Shown here: positions 18,234 to 27,917 of the stretch, piece by piece
Layout of the letters: every line of letters begins with the position of its first letter
Position numbering within the stretch: the stretch's first letter is position 1
DNA from: Thermogemmatispora onikobensis
Lineage (GTDB): Bacteria > Chloroflexota > Ktedonobacteria > Ktedonobacterales > Ktedonobacteraceae
Reading direction: 5' to 3'
Length of the DNA stretch: 39,577 bases
NCBI RefSeq assembly: GCF_001748285.1
Contig: NZ_BDGT01000044.1
Coordinates: forward strand, 1-39,577
Notes under the pieces: model-generated
What the model saw: the letters and a program-made list of their open reading frames with translations, nothing else
Told to the model about the DNA's origin: nothing
Database searches by the model: none
Position numbers and translations under genes: made by a program

Positions 18234-19268
18234 ATGGCGACGCACGCCTTCAATGAACAGGACATTCTCGCTGAGAAGCGTCTCATCAATGGACCAGCTG
18301 TCAGCGTTAACCAGCTGATGCCGCTCAAATATCGCTGGGCCTGGGAGCACTACCTCAACGGCTGCGCCAACCACTGGATGCCCAATGAGGTCCCAATGGC
18401 CAGCGACATCGAACTCTGGCGCAGCCAGCGCCTCTCCGAGGCCGAGCGCCTGGTCATCATGCGCAACCTCGGCTTCTTTGCTACCGCCGAGAGCCTGGTG
18501 GGCAATAACCTGGTCCTGGCTATCTTCAAGCACATCACCAACGCCGAATGTCGCCAGTATCTGCTCCGGCAAGCCTTTGAGGAGGCGGTCCATACTCACG
18601 CTTTCCTCTATATCGTCGAGAGCCTGGGCCTGGACGAACGCGAAGTCTTCACCATGTATCACCGCATCCCTGCCATTCAGCGCAAGGATGCCTTCGAAAT
18701 GAAGCTCACTTCCGCCCTCCTTGACCCCACCTTCTCGACCGCCGAGCCGGAACAGGCTCAGCAGTTCCTGGACAACCTCATCGGCTACTATGTGATCATG
18801 GAGGGCATCTTCTTCTACAGCGGCTTCGCCATGATCCTCTCCTTCCACCGACGCAACCTCATGACCGGTATTGGCCAGCAGTTCCAGTATATCCTGCGTG
18901 ACGAAACCATCCATCTCAACTTCGGCATTGACCTGATCAACGGGATCAAGGTTGAGAATCCTGGCCTCTGGACACCCGAGTTTGAGCGGCATATCATGGA
19001 ATTGATTGAGGAGGCAGTGGAGTTAGAGATTGCCTACGCACACGACTGCCTGCCAGAGGGGATCGCGGGCCTCCAGGCGCCGGCCTTTGCTCGCTATGTC
19101 CGCCATATCGCCGACCGGCGCCTGGAGCGCATCGGCTTGCCGGCGGTCTACCACGAGCCGCATCCCTTCCCCTGGCTGAGCGAGACCATTGACTTGAGTA
19201 AGGAAAAGAATTTCTTTGAGACACGGGTCACGGAGTACCGGTCGGCGGCAACGCTCGAATGGGACTAA
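18234..19268 (+). CDS. nrdB: Ribonucleotide reductase small subunit NrdB, class Ic (Phe in place of radical Tyr)
   Basis: A 344-residue ferritin-like R2 protein that makes the radical initiator for NrdA. Metal ligands are Glu86 (ATAES), Glu117 and His120 (FEEAVH), Glu190, Glu224 and His227 (RDETIH). The first ligand is Glu, not Asp, and position 124, where standard R2 has the radical Tyr, is Phe (EEAVHTHAF). These are the hallmarks of class Ic enzymes; all seven positions are offset by exactly -3 from the Chlamydia trachomatis numbering. Class Ic proteins use a Mn/Fe cluster instead of a tyrosyl radical. The second gene of the riboswitch operon, 155 bases after nrdA. Confidence 0.95.
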   Translation: MATHAFNEQDILAEKRLINGPAVSVNQLMPLKYRWAWEHYLNGCANHWMPNEVPMASDIELWRSQRLSEAERLVIMRNLGFFATAESLVGNNLVLAIFKHITNAECRQYLLRQAFEEAVHTHAFLYIVESLGLDEREVFTMYHRIPAIQRKDAFEMKLTSALLDPTFSTAEPEQAQQFLDNLIGYYVIMEGIFFYSGFAMILSFHRRNLMTGIGQQFQYILRDETIHLNFGIDLINGIKVENPGLWTPEFERHIMELIEEAVELEIAYAHDCLPEGIAGLQAPAFARYVRHIADRRLERIGLPAVYHEPHPFPWLSETIDLSKEKNFFETRVTEYRSAATLEWD

Positions 19269-19353
19269 GGTGGATGAGCGCACCCGCACCGTCCCGCTTG
19301 CCGCTGAAGCGGACCGGACCGGACCAGATGCGAGAAAAGGAAGAGGGAGGAGT

Positions 19354-21702
19354 ATGGTGCAGGCTACCAATCTCGGCTACCCGCGCATTGGCGCAAAACG
19401 CGAGCTGAAACGGGCGCTTGAGCAGTTCTGGGCGGGGAAACTCGACGAGCAAGGACTGCGCGAGCAGGCCGCGACGCTGCGCCGGCAACACTGGCAGCTC
19501 CAGCAGCGCCTGGGGCTGGACCAGATCCCGGCGAACGACTTTTCCCTGTATGACCACGTGCTGGATATGGCACTGGTAGTAGGGGCAGTTCCGCGGCGCT
19601 ATCGCCGCGCCGGCGGCACCGGTGCGCCGGAGCTGGACCTGTCGACCTATTTTGCGATGGCCCGCGGCATTGAGGCCGGTCCGGGTGGCGAGGCGGTGCC
19701 GCCGATGGAGATGACCAAATGGTTCGACACCAATTATCATTATATCGTGCCCGAATTTGAGGAAGATCTCTCGTTTCGCCTCGCCTCAACCAAGCCACTC
19801 GATGAGTTCAACGAGGCCAAAGCCTTGGGCATCCAGACGCGCCCGGTTCTGCTGGGACCCGTCTCGTTCCTGCTCCTCGGCAAGACGCACCGCGAGAACC
19901 TCTCGCCCCTGACGCTGCTGGAGCAGCTGCTGCCGGTCTACGAGGAGCTGCTCCAGCGCCTGGCCGCCGCAGGAGCCGGGTGGGTGCAGCTGGATGAGCC
20001 ATGCCTGGTGCTCGACCTGGAGCCGGCCACCCTGCGGGCCATCGAGCAGAGCTACGCCCGGCTCAGTCAGGCAGCGCCGCAGCTGCGTCTGCTGTTGGCG
20101 ACCTACTTCGGCGACCTCGGCCTGGCCCTCTCAACGGTGCTGCACCTCCCAGTGGCTGCCGTTCATCTCGACCTGGTGCGCGCCCCGCAGCAGCTGGAGC
20201 GCGCCCTGGCCGAAGCTCCCTCGACACTGACGCTCTCGCTGGGTATCGTCGACGGGCGCAACGTCTGGCGCACCGATTTCGAGCAGGCCCTCACCCTCAT
20301 CGAGCAGGCCGTCGCGCAACTCGGCTTGGAGCGTGTCCTGCTGGCTCCCTCCTGCTCGCTCTTGCATGTACCAGTCGACCTGGAGCTGGAGAGCGAGCTG
20401 GACGCCGAACTGAAGCAGTGGCTGGCCTTCGCCAACCAGAAGCTGCAGGAAATCGTCCTCCTGACGCGCGCGGCCAACGAAGGACGCCAGGCCATCACCG
20501 AGGAGCTGGAGCACAATCGCCAGGCCATCGAGCGCCGGCGCGCTTCGCCTCGCATCCATAGCGAGGAGGTGGCTCAGCGCGTGCGCCAGGCGCGGGCGCA
20601 GCCTGCGCGGCGCCAGAATCCTTACCCTGTGCGCCGCCAGCGCCAGCGTGCTCAGCTGCAGCTCCCACCCCTGCCAACTACGACCATCGGCTCCTTCCCG
20701 CAGACCGACGAAGTGCGGGCGGCCCGGGCCGCCTTCAAGAATGGGCGCCTGGACCCGGCTGGCTATGAGGCCTTTCTGCGCGGCGAGATCGAGCGCACCA
20801 TTCGCTTCCAGGAAGAGATCGGCCTCGACGTCCTGGTGCATGGGGAATTCGAGCGCAGCGACATGGTCGAGTACTTCGCTGAGCAGCTCGACGGCTTCCT
20901 CTTCACGCGCAATGGCTGGGTGCAGAGCTATGGCTCGCGCTGCGTGCGCCCGCCAGTCATCTACGGCGATGTCCAGCGCCGCGGCCCCATGACCGTGCGC
21001 TGGTCAACCTTTGCCCAGTCGCTGACAACGCGCCCCATCAAGGGCATGCTCACTGGCCCGGTGACCATGATGCAATGGTCGTTTGTTCGTGACGACCAGC
21101 CGCGGGCCGAAACTTGCTATCAGCTGGCGCTGGCGCTCCACGACGAGGTGCAGGACCTGGAAGCGGCTGGCATCCGGCTCATCCAGATCGATGAGCCTGC
21201 TCTGCGCGAGGGCCTGCCCCTGCGCCGCTCGGAATGGGCCAGCTACCTTGACTGGGCCGTCGACTGCTTCCGCCTGGTCTCGGCCTCGGTGCGCGACGAG
21301 ACGCAGATCCATACCCACATGTGCTACGCCGAGTTCGGCGATATCATCGAAGCTATCGCCGCGATGGACGCTGACGTCCTCTCCATCGAAGCCTCGCGCT
21401 CGCGCCTGGAGTTGCTTAATGTCTTTGTCCGCTACCGCTATCCGAATGAGATCGGGCCAGGCGTCTACGATGTGCATTCGCCGCATGTCCCTTCGGTGAG
21501 CGAGTACGAGCAGCGCCTGCTGCGTATCCTGGAAGTGCTACCTGCTGAACAGCTCTGGGTCAATCCCGACTGTGGCCTCAAAACTCGCCGCTGGGAGGAG
21601 GTCAGGCCAGCTCTGACCCACTTGGTCCAGGCTGTGCGCGCCGTACGCGCGCGGCTGGAAAGCGGGCAGGGCCTGGCGGAATCCCAGCAGCCGGCCCGCT
21701 AG
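19354..21702 (+). CDS. metE: Cobalamin-independent methionine synthase MetE
   Basis: A 782-residue enzyme that transfers a methyl group from 5-methyltetrahydropteroyl-glutamate to homocysteine without B12. The N-terminal half begins with the typical LGYPRIGAKRELKRALE; the C-terminal half carries the Zn ligands His655 and Cys657 (THMCYAEF), Glu679 (SIEASRSR) and Cys740 (NPDCGLKTR), spaced exactly as in E. coli MetE. TTTIGSFPQTDEVR marks the start of the second barrel. ATG 19354 has GGAGGAGT just upstream; the frame is open further back without a better start. It lies 85 bases after nrdB with no terminator between them, so it is probably cotranscribed and governed by the same riboswitch. Confidence 0.96.
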   Translation: MVQATNLGYPRIGAKRELKRALEQFWAGKLDEQGLREQAATLRRQHWQLQQRLGLDQIPANDFSLYDHVLDMALVVGAVPRRYRRAGGTGAPELDLSTYFAMARGIEAGPGGEAVPPMEMTKWFDTNYHYIVPEFEEDLSFRLASTKPLDEFNEAKALGIQTRPVLLGPVSFLLLGKTHRENLSPLTLLEQLLPVYEELLQRLAAAGAGWVQLDEPCLVLDLEPATLRAIEQSYARLSQAAPQLRLLLATYFGDLGLALSTVLHLPVAAVHLDLVRAPQQLERALAEAPSTLTLSLGIVDGRNVWRTDFEQALTLIEQAVAQLGLERVLLAPSCSLLHVPVDLELESELDAELKQWLAFANQKLQEIVLLTRAANEGRQAITEELEHNRQAIERRRASPRIHSEEVAQRVRQARAQPARRQNPYPVRRQRQRAQLQLPPLPTTTIGSFPQTDEVRAARAAFKNGRLDPAGYEAFLRGEIERTIRFQEEIGLDVLVHGEFERSDMVEYFAEQLDGFLFTRNGWVQSYGSRCVRPPVIYGDVQRRGPMTVRWSTFAQSLTTRPIKGMLTGPVTMMQWSFVRDDQPRAETCYQLALALHDEVQDLEAAGIRLIQIDEPALREGLPLRRSEWASYLDWAVDCFRLVSASVRDETQIHTHMCYAEFGDIIEAIAAMDADVLSIEASRSRLELLNVFVRYRYPNEIGPGVYDVHSPHVPSVSEYEQRLLRILEVLPAEQLWVNPDCGLKTRRWEEVRPALTHLVQAVRAVRARLESGQGLAESQQPAR

Positions 21703-21720
21703 CTACAGGAGTAGATCGAC

Positions 21721-21787
21721 AGCAGCGCCGGTCAGGTAGGGTGCAGCCAGTCTGGCTCTCTGGTTGCCTGGCCTCGCCGGCGCTGCT
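21721..21787 (+). terminator. Branched stem-loop after metE, putative terminator
   Basis: AGCAGCGCCGG (21721-21731) and CCGGCGCTGCT (21777-21787) are perfect 11-base arms 18 bases after the metE stop; the interior holds an AGCCAG/CTGGCT hairpin. A pyrimidine tract (CGCCTTCTTCCCCTCCTC) follows. The rest of the gap to 22121 holds no gene that I can support. Confidence 0.6.
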
Positions 21788-22051
21788 CGCCTTCTTCCCC
21801 TCCTCGCCCGCACCCGCACTGTGAACGAGGTCACACTGCGTCTGTGAGCTGCGTCCTGGCAGCAGTTGCTCTCCTCCGCTATCGTGCCATGCAGATGATG
21901 CAGATGAGGCGGGCAGATGACAGGGACTCTCGCGCAGCGCAGACCGGCTAGCCACCAGCCCGTCATCGGGCGCGCTTTCTTTAGCTGGAGCACAGCTGGC
22001 CTGAGACAACTGTCTCGCTCTCTTCTCCCTGTGTGAGGAAAAAGCAGGACT

Positions 22052-22066
22052 GATCATCTGATGATC
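22052..22066. promoter_or_regulatory. Palindrome upstream of giant kinase gene
   Basis: GATCATC (22052-22058), one base, GATGATC (22060-22066): a perfect 7-bp inverted repeat, 55 bases before the start codon. TATCTA/TATCTT at 22070-22079 may be a -10, in which case the palindrome sits in the -35/spacer region. Candidate operator. Confidence 0.35.
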
Positions 22067-22121
22067 TCGTATCTATCTTTCTTTCACTCTTCTGGGTTCG
22101 TGGCTTCAACGAGGTGAACGC

Positions 22122-25100
22122 ATGACAACTGCGGGCGAAGCAGGGACGCCAGATGCCTACCGCCTGAGCCGTCTCCTGGGAAAAACCAGTCTCGCCGAGA
22201 CCTATCTTGGCGAGGAGCGCGCCAGTGGCACCCCCATTGTCTTCAAGCGGTTGACGCTGCCCCTGAACGAGGGCGACCGCCAGCGTTTGCTTGCAATGCT
22301 GCAAGCCTCTGCGCGCATCCTTCACCCTGCCCTGGTGCGAGTACGTGCTGTGGGCTTGCACGATAATGCTCCTTTCGCGGTGACAGAGTATGCACCCGCT
22401 GGCTCGCTACGCCAGCGCTATCCGCGGGGAATACGCCTGCGACCAGAAATCCTGCTCTCGTTTCTTCCGCAACTCGGGTCGGCCTTGCAGCATCTGCACC
22501 GTCAAGGCGTCTTCCACCTGGACCTCAAGCCCGAGAACATCTTGCTGAAGGCCGATGGGAACGTGATGCTCAGCGATGCCGGCTGGCTGAGCGTGCCAGC
22601 ACTGCTGCAGGTGCGCCTGACCGCCGAGCCCCATAGCGCGGCCTATCTGGCCCCCGAGCAGCTTCTGGGCTTGCCAGTAGCGGCCAGCGACCAGTATGCT
22701 CTGGCCTGCTTGCTCTACGACTGGCTGAGTGGACAGCCGCCGTTTGTTGGCTCTCCCCGAGACGTCTGTAGACAGCATCTGTATGCACCCCCGCCCCCAC
22801 TGGCAACCTCTGTGCCGGCAGCGTTGACGATGGTGCTCTGGCGCGCCCTGGAGAAAGACCCTGGCAAGCGCTTCCCCAGCGTCACCGCCTTCGTCGAGGC
22901 ATATACGCAAGCCTTGCGTGGAACGGCCAGCCGACCAGCCAGCACCTCCGTCTCTTCCAAAGAGAGTTCTCCCAGCCACACGCCCTCGGCGCCACCACCC
23001 GCTCCGTCGGAGCTGGTACTCCACCAACAGGAGGGGAGAAGAGAGGAGGAGACGGGTCAGCCTCCCTCCTGCCGGCTGTGCGGTCGGCCCCTCCCCACAA
23101 GCAGCAGACCACTGGCCTGTCCTGTCTGTGGCTACCCGGCGGATCTCCAGGAGGAGCAACGCTTCCTGGAGCAGCTGACGAGTGAACTGAGTCGCCTGGC
23201 CCACGCTGGCGCGGCCTCGCTGCCATTGGGCGTACTGGCAGCGTTTTCTGTCCCCTCACTGCTGGCGCTCAGGCGCGAGGCCCACGCTGGTCATGCCTCC
23301 TTGCCGTTGGGGCTGGCCGTTGACCGCTACTGGCACCGCTTGATGGAGGTGCGACGCCTCCTTGCCACTGCCTCCGAGCGTGCGCGTCTGAGCCAGCCAG
23401 CCAGTCCTTCGCCTTCCCTGCAGCAAAGAACCCAGGGCGAGGCAACTTTTCCCACTGCCTCCTCTCAGCAGACCTCAGCAGCCACGCCCGTCAAGCCAGC
23501 CTCCCAGCAGCAGATCAGGCAAGAGCTGCCTGACTCGGCAGCGCCATCACCGGCACCCTCGCAACGGGAGTCCCAAAGCGCACCTGCTGCCCCCGTAGAT
23601 TCCCAACCACAGGTGGTCGCTGCGGCCCGAGAAGCGGCGGGTGTCGGCCCGACCCCTGCCCCTGCTCCTGTACCATCGGCGCCTCCGCCCCCGCTCCCGT
23701 CCCGCCCCAGTCCCATTGCTACCTTGCGACCGCTGGTTGAGTCGCCTGTGGCTCTGATGGTTGCTCTGGGAACCTTTCTTCTGCTTGCTGCGCTTGTGGT
23801 CTTCCACATTGCCGATCAATCCCATGCCCTCCCGGTGACCATTTGCGCTCAAGGCTTTTTTGCTCTGATGATGATCATCACTGGCCGCTCTTATCGATTC
23901 CATGAGTTTAGAGGTATCTATGCCATCTTCTTCGCCCTCACGGTGCCACTGCTCTTCCCCGATCTGGAGCCGTTCCTTCAGCACTACCAGCCCTGGCTGC
24001 TGGCCTTAACGGCGCTCTACGCAGCGGTGACCTATGGGGTGCTGGCCGTCTCCCAGCGCTTCGCCCCGTTTGCGATCCTCTGCGCTGTGGCCCTGGTGGT
24101 CTCGACCGTCTCCCTGGTTGGGGCCGTTTTTGGCAGCCAGGGATGGCTCTGGATACGCTGGGTGCCGGCTGGCCTGCTCGCGCTGGCGCTGGTCGAGGCG
24201 GAAGCCCTGGGAGCACCACCCCAGGGGGCACGTGGCTCACCTCTGGCCCGGCTACTCTATAGCTCCTGGGATGTGTTGCGGCTGCCACTGGCCTTTTCAT
24301 CACAGACGCTGGCCTACACGATCACTGGACTGGCGTTCATCGGTAGCCCCATCCTGCTCATCCTCCTCTGGACATCGACGCCAGTGGAGGAAACACTGCG
24401 CGTCGCGACGTCGGCTCCTGTGACCTTACTCCTGGCCTCCGTCTGGCTCCTGCGCCTGGGCGCGCTCACACGCCAGTCCCCTGCACAGTACCCGCTCATG
24501 GGCCTGCTGACCCTGGCCGTACTACTCACCGCTAGCCTGATCGCCCCAGAGGCGGCCCGGCTGATGAGCAGTCTGGGCCTGCTCCTGCTGGCGACTTGCA
24601 GTGAAGGCTATGCCCGCCTGGCACCACCCTCGCTCTGGCTCTACCTGCGTCCCGGGCGCGAGCTGACGACAGTGCGCTTCCTCCTGCTCCTCCTGCTCCC
24701 TTTCCTGGCCGTTCTGCCTGCACAAGCAACTGGCCAGACGAACGGCCTGCTGACTGGCTCTTCGCTCGTCTTCGCCAGCGCCGCTCTTCTGTTGCTGGTG
24801 GTGCTCTGGCCCGCACCGGAAGCCTCCCCTGGGGACAATCGGCGCCTCAGCACGGACCGCTCGCCCTGGCTGCTGCTGCTCCCCGCGGGAATGCTCCTCT
24901 GGGGCTATGCAGCCCTCGGGCAGGCTCTCAATTGGGCATCAGTTGGACCCTTGTGGTGGTTTGGCCTCTTCTGTGGGGCCTTCCTGGCGCTCTCCTCCCT
25001 GATCCGTCGCCTGGCCGGGCGTCAGCAGGCCGCTCTCTGGGAGATCGTGGCGCTCGCCGCGGCCATCCTGATCCTGGTCCTGCTGCCACTTCAGCAGGAC

Positions 25101-27917
25101 CTGCTTGCTATGGCACTGGTGCCGCTGCTACTAGGAACGGCGAGTTATGGACTGCTGATCGTGCAGCGCCGTTCACTCTGGCTCTTCCTGCCTGGCTTGT
25201 TCCTTGGGGTCGGGCTGCTGCTGCTTGGATTCTGGATCAGGCACCTCCAGGGCAACGATGCCTGGGCGGTCGTTCTGTTGGGGAGCGCTGTCCTGTTGCC
25301 CCCTCTCGCTGCCACACTGCGGCGCTGGCTACCAGCCGGTCAGACGAACTTGGTACAGTCGGCGGCCCAGACCTGGACGAGCGAGCGCCTCTTGACCACC
25401 TGGGAATGGGACTGGCCGTTGACTGCTTTAGCCCTGGGAGCCGGCTGCTGGTTGGCCAGCTTGCTGTTGGGGAATGCGGCCTATTGGAGCAGGATGGCCC
25501 TGGCGATGACGAGCGGCTGGCCCTGGCTGGCTGGCCTGGCACAATCCGGCTGGCTGGCAGTGGAAGAGACGCTGATAGTGGCTCTGGTCTCCTACCTGGC
25601 TGGACTGTGGGCCAGGTCACGCCTCTGGCTGGTTCCCGCAGCCCTCTTTGCTCTGATTGCGCTCTGGCTGGTCCAAGACCAGTTCTGGGCCTTGACTGGC
25701 GTGGTCGTCGGCACCGCTGCAGTCGGTCTGGTGGTCAGTCGCCTGAGTGGCCAGCGCTGGGCTGTTCCCTGGTATGTCGCTGCCCTCTTCAGCCTGCTGC
25801 TGGTCATGAGACACGCCTTGCTTCCCTCAATCCAGGCAGAGAGCACCTATGTGCTGCTGGGGCTGGCAGGCGTTGTCACAGTGGTCGGCCTGATGGAGGG
25901 GCAGCCGAAGGTGTTATGGCTGGTGCCACTCCTGCTGCTGGAAGCGAGTGCGGTCGCCTTGCTGTACAGGCAGCTCTGGCTGCTTGATGTGCTCCTTGTG
26001 CCGGCTCTGGTCCCACTGAGTGCGCTGGTGGGCCTGGGCGTCAGCCGTTGGGACCGGTTGCGGCAAGGCCCTCCGAGCAGGGCGCAACGCTGGCGCTGGT
26101 CCCTCCCCTGGTACGTGGGAGGCCTGGTGGGCCTGGGCGCAACGAGCCTGGTCGCCTTTGGGGGACCGTGGAAGGCGAACCCGTTACAGATCCTGTGGCT
26201 GGTGGGTCCCTACCTGCTGCTGAGCTTCGCTGTGCTCGCCACCGCGGTCGCCTGGCTGGAGCGCACTCCCGAGCTGCTCTGGCTGGCTCCCGTCCTGGTG
26301 TTGGAGGCCTCCACGTCGGCTCTGAAAAATCTCTGGGCTGCAACGCTGGCTCAGCCTCAGCAGGCGACGCCAGGGCTGCTCTTGCCACTCCTGGTGCCCG
26401 CCTGCGCCCTGGTAGGGCTCCTGCTGAGTCGCCTGCACAGGCACCAGCGCCTCTTGAGACTGCGATGGGCTGCCCCCTGGTATGTCGGCGCCCTGGTGGG
26501 CATAGCTGCTAGCAGCCTGGCGCTCTTCACAGGACGCTGGGCAGTCCATCTACCGATACTGGCCCAGGTGGGACCATACTTGCTGCTGGGCTTCGCTGGC
26601 CTTGCCACCGCCGTAGGCCTGGTCGAGGCTCTCCCCGAGGTCCTCTGGCTTGTCCCCCTCCTGACGGTCCTCGCCATTGCGGCGGCTCAGCTCACCACCG
26701 GTTCTGACCGCGGGCGCGCTCTGCTCCCGCCCGGCCTGGTCCTGCTTTCCACCCTCGTGGCGCTCGGCACGAGCCGCGCCGTGCGGGGGCGCTTGAGACA
26801 ACGATCGGCAGATGCTGCTGTCTTGCCCACCTGGTTCCGCCTGCGGCTGACAGCTCCCTGGTATCTGACGGCGACCTTTGCGGCCTGTGCCACTGCGACA
26901 TTCCCTTTTGTCCAGCGAGGAATGCCCTGGCCTGGCGCCGTGCCCATCCTGCTTCTCGGCTATGCCCTGCTGGCTTTCCTTGCTGCGCTGCAAGAACAAT
27001 GGCTGTGGCTTTCCCTGGCGACCGTCGTCTTCGGACTGTGGGGGCTGAGGCTGTTGATTGGACGTGTCCCAGATCTGCTTCTGCCGCTAGGCGTCGGAGC
27101 GCTCGCAGTGGCCTTCCTGGCTGACGTGCTGTTGCACCCCCTTCCCTCCAGGGCCTGGCCTGCCTCACTGGTGAAGCTGATCCGGCCTTCCTGGGCCTTG
27201 GTCTGGGTCCCGCTCATTGTCCTGACCTGGAGCGCGCTGGGCTGGCTTCGCCCACAGCCGGTGGCCTTCCTCCTGACACTTTTCCCGACACCGGCTTTCT
27301 GGGGCGCTGCCCTGGTCGCTTTCCTCGTCTACGGCTCCGGTTTGCTGCTGCGTCAGCTGCTGGTCTGCTGGCTGGCATTGCCGCTGGCCCTCTCCGCCCT
27401 CGCCCAGGTCAGCGTTGCCTCAGAGCACGGCCAACCAGGACCGGGTATGAGCGAGTTGGCTCTCTTCTGCCTCTTGTGCACCCTCGGCCTGGCCATTGGA
27501 GCCTCTCTTGAACGCCGCTGGCCGCTGCGTCCCTACTTGCTTCCTCTCCTGGCCTCCAACTGCGCCGGAGTCTTGATGCTGGGCATGGCTGGCACCACTG
27601 CCCACAGCGCACAAGGCCTGGTCCTGGCCTCGGCCCTCCTGCTGGGGTATGGCTTCTTGAGCTGGCTCCTGGCTCTCCACCTGGGCTTGCCCTGGCTCAC
27701 GCTGCTCACTGGGCTCTGGACCATCTGGGGCCTGGCCCTCCTTGCTCTCAACGGCCAGCTGGATCAGCGAGGCAAGATGCTGTTGGTCATTCCCATCGGC
27801 GCCGCCGCCACACTGCTGGGCCTGCTCGGCCTCCATCGCTCGACGAGCAGCGCTCCTCCCCGGCGGCACCAGCCACCTGACGCACGTCCTCAGCCTCATG
27901 AGGAGGAACCGCTATGA
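22122..27917 (+). CDS. Giant kinase-like / zinc-ribbon / polytopic membrane protein
   Basis: A 1931-residue protein. Residues 13-270 form a Hanks-type kinase fold with unusual motifs: the glycine loop is LLGKTSLAETY (glycines lost), Lys42 is kept (VFKRL), the catalytic loop is HLDLKPEN (Asp134 kept, Arg replaced by Leu), DFG reads DAG (Asp152), and LAPEQ is intact. It may be weakly active or a pseudokinase. A CxxC-x12-CxxC zinc ribbon follows (Cys317, 320, 333, 336), then a Pro/Ser/Ala-rich linker to about 540. The rest is hydrophobic, with several dozen predicted membrane helices and four diverged tandem repeats starting with PWY (residues 1216, 1329, 1452, 1579). GAGGTG precedes the ATG. 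Its stop overlaps the start of the next gene (ATGA), so both products probably act together in the membrane. Function unknown. Confidence 0.85.
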   Translation: MTTAGEAGTPDAYRLSRLLGKTSLAETYLGEERASGTPIVFKRLTLPLNEGDRQRLLAMLQASARILHPALVRVRAVGLHDNAPFAVTEYAPAGSLRQRYPRGIRLRPEILLSFLPQLGSALQHLHRQGVFHLDLKPENILLKADGNVMLSDAGWLSVPALLQVRLTAEPHSAAYLAPEQLLGLPVAASDQYALACLLYDWLSGQPPFVGSPRDVCRQHLYAPPPPLATSVPAALTMVLWRALEKDPGKRFPSVTAFVEAYTQALRGTASRPASTSVSSKESSPSHTPSAPPPAPSELVLHQQEGRREEETGQPPSCRLCGRPLPTSSRPLACPVCGYPADLQEEQRFLEQLTSELSRLAHAGAASLPLGVLAAFSVPSLLALRREAHAGHASLPLGLAVDRYWHRLMEVRRLLATASERARLSQPASPSPSLQQRTQGEATFPTASSQQTSAATPVKPASQQQIRQELPDSAAPSPAPSQRESQSAPAAPVDSQPQVVAAAREAAGVGPTPAPAPVPSAPPPPLPSRPSPIATLRPLVESPVALMVALGTFLLLAALVVFHIADQSHALPVTICAQGFFALMMIITGRSYRFHEFRGIYAIFFALTVPLLFPDLEPFLQHYQPWLLALTALYAAVTYGVLAVSQRFAPFAILCAVALVVSTVSLVGAVFGSQGWLWIRWVPAGLLALALVEAEALGAPPQGARGSPLARLLYSSWDVLRLPLAFSSQTLAYTITGLAFIGSPILLILLWTSTPVEETLRVATSAPVTLLLASVWLLRLGALTRQSPAQYPLMGLLTLAVLLTASLIAPEAARLMSSLGLLLLATCSEGYARLAPPSLWLYLRPGRELTTVRFLLLLLLPFLAVLPAQATGQTNGLLTGSSLVFASAALLLLVVLWPAPEASPGDNRRLSTDRSPWLLLLPAGMLLWGYAALGQALNWASVGPLWWFGLFCGAFLALSSLIRRLAGRQQAALWEIVALAAAILILVLLPLQQDLLAMALVPLLLGTASYGLLIVQRRSLWLFLPGLFLGVGLLLLGFWIRHLQGNDAWAVVLLGSAVLLPPLAATLRRWLPAGQTNLVQSAAQTWTSERLLTTWEWDWPLTALALGAGCWLASLLLGNAAYWSRMALAMTSGWPWLAGLAQSGWLAVEETLIVALVSYLAGLWARSRLWLVPAALFALIALWLVQDQFWALTGVVVGTAAVGLVVSRLSGQRWAVPWYVAALFSLLLVMRHALLPSIQAESTYVLLGLAGVVTVVGLMEGQPKVLWLVPLLLLEASAVALLYRQLWLLDVLLVPALVPLSALVGLGVSRWDRLRQGPPSRAQRWRWSLPWYVGGLVGLGATSLVAFGGPWKANPLQILWLVGPYLLLSFAVLATAVAWLERTPELLWLAPVLVLEASTSALKNLWAATLAQPQQATPGLLLPLLVPACALVGLLLSRLHRHQRLLRLRWAAPWYVGALVGIAASSLALFTGRWAVHLPILAQVGPYLLLGFAGLATAVGLVEALPEVLWLVPLLTVLAIAAAQLTTGSDRGRALLPPGLVLLSTLVALGTSRAVRGRLRQRSADAAVLPTWFRLRLTAPWYLTATFAACATATFPFVQRGMPWPGAVPILLLGYALLAFLAALQEQWLWLSLATVVFGLWGLRLLIGRVPDLLLPLGVGALAVAFLADVLLHPLPSRAWPASLVKLIRPSWALVWVPLIVLTWSALGWLRPQPVAFLLTLFPTPAFWGAALVAFLVYGSGLLLRQLLVCWLALPLALSALAQVSVASEHGQPGPGMSELALFCLLCTLGLAIGASLERRWPLRPYLLPLLASNCAGVLMLGMAGTTAHSAQGLVLASALLLGYGFLSWLLALHLGLPWLTLLTGLWTIWGLALLALNGQLDQRGKMLLVIPIGAAATLLGLLGLHRSTSSAPPRRHQPPDARPQPHEEEPL
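25767..27030 (+). repeat. Four diverged tandem protein repeats in membrane domain
   Basis: Units begin at P-W-Y at bases 25767, 26106, 26475 and 26856, spaced 113, 123 and 127 codons. The shared pattern is PWY(V/L)-small helix, then (V/I)GPYLLL-x-FA-x-LAT-x-VG-x-(V/M)E, then P-(E/K)-(V/L)-LWL-x-P-(L/V)-L. Each unit is probably two to four membrane helices. The last is the most diverged. Confidence 0.6.

Noticed and set aside
19216-19353. 46-residue N-terminal extension of MetE
   Set aside because: It overlaps the end of nrdB, and ATG 19354 has GGAGGAGT and the conserved family start.
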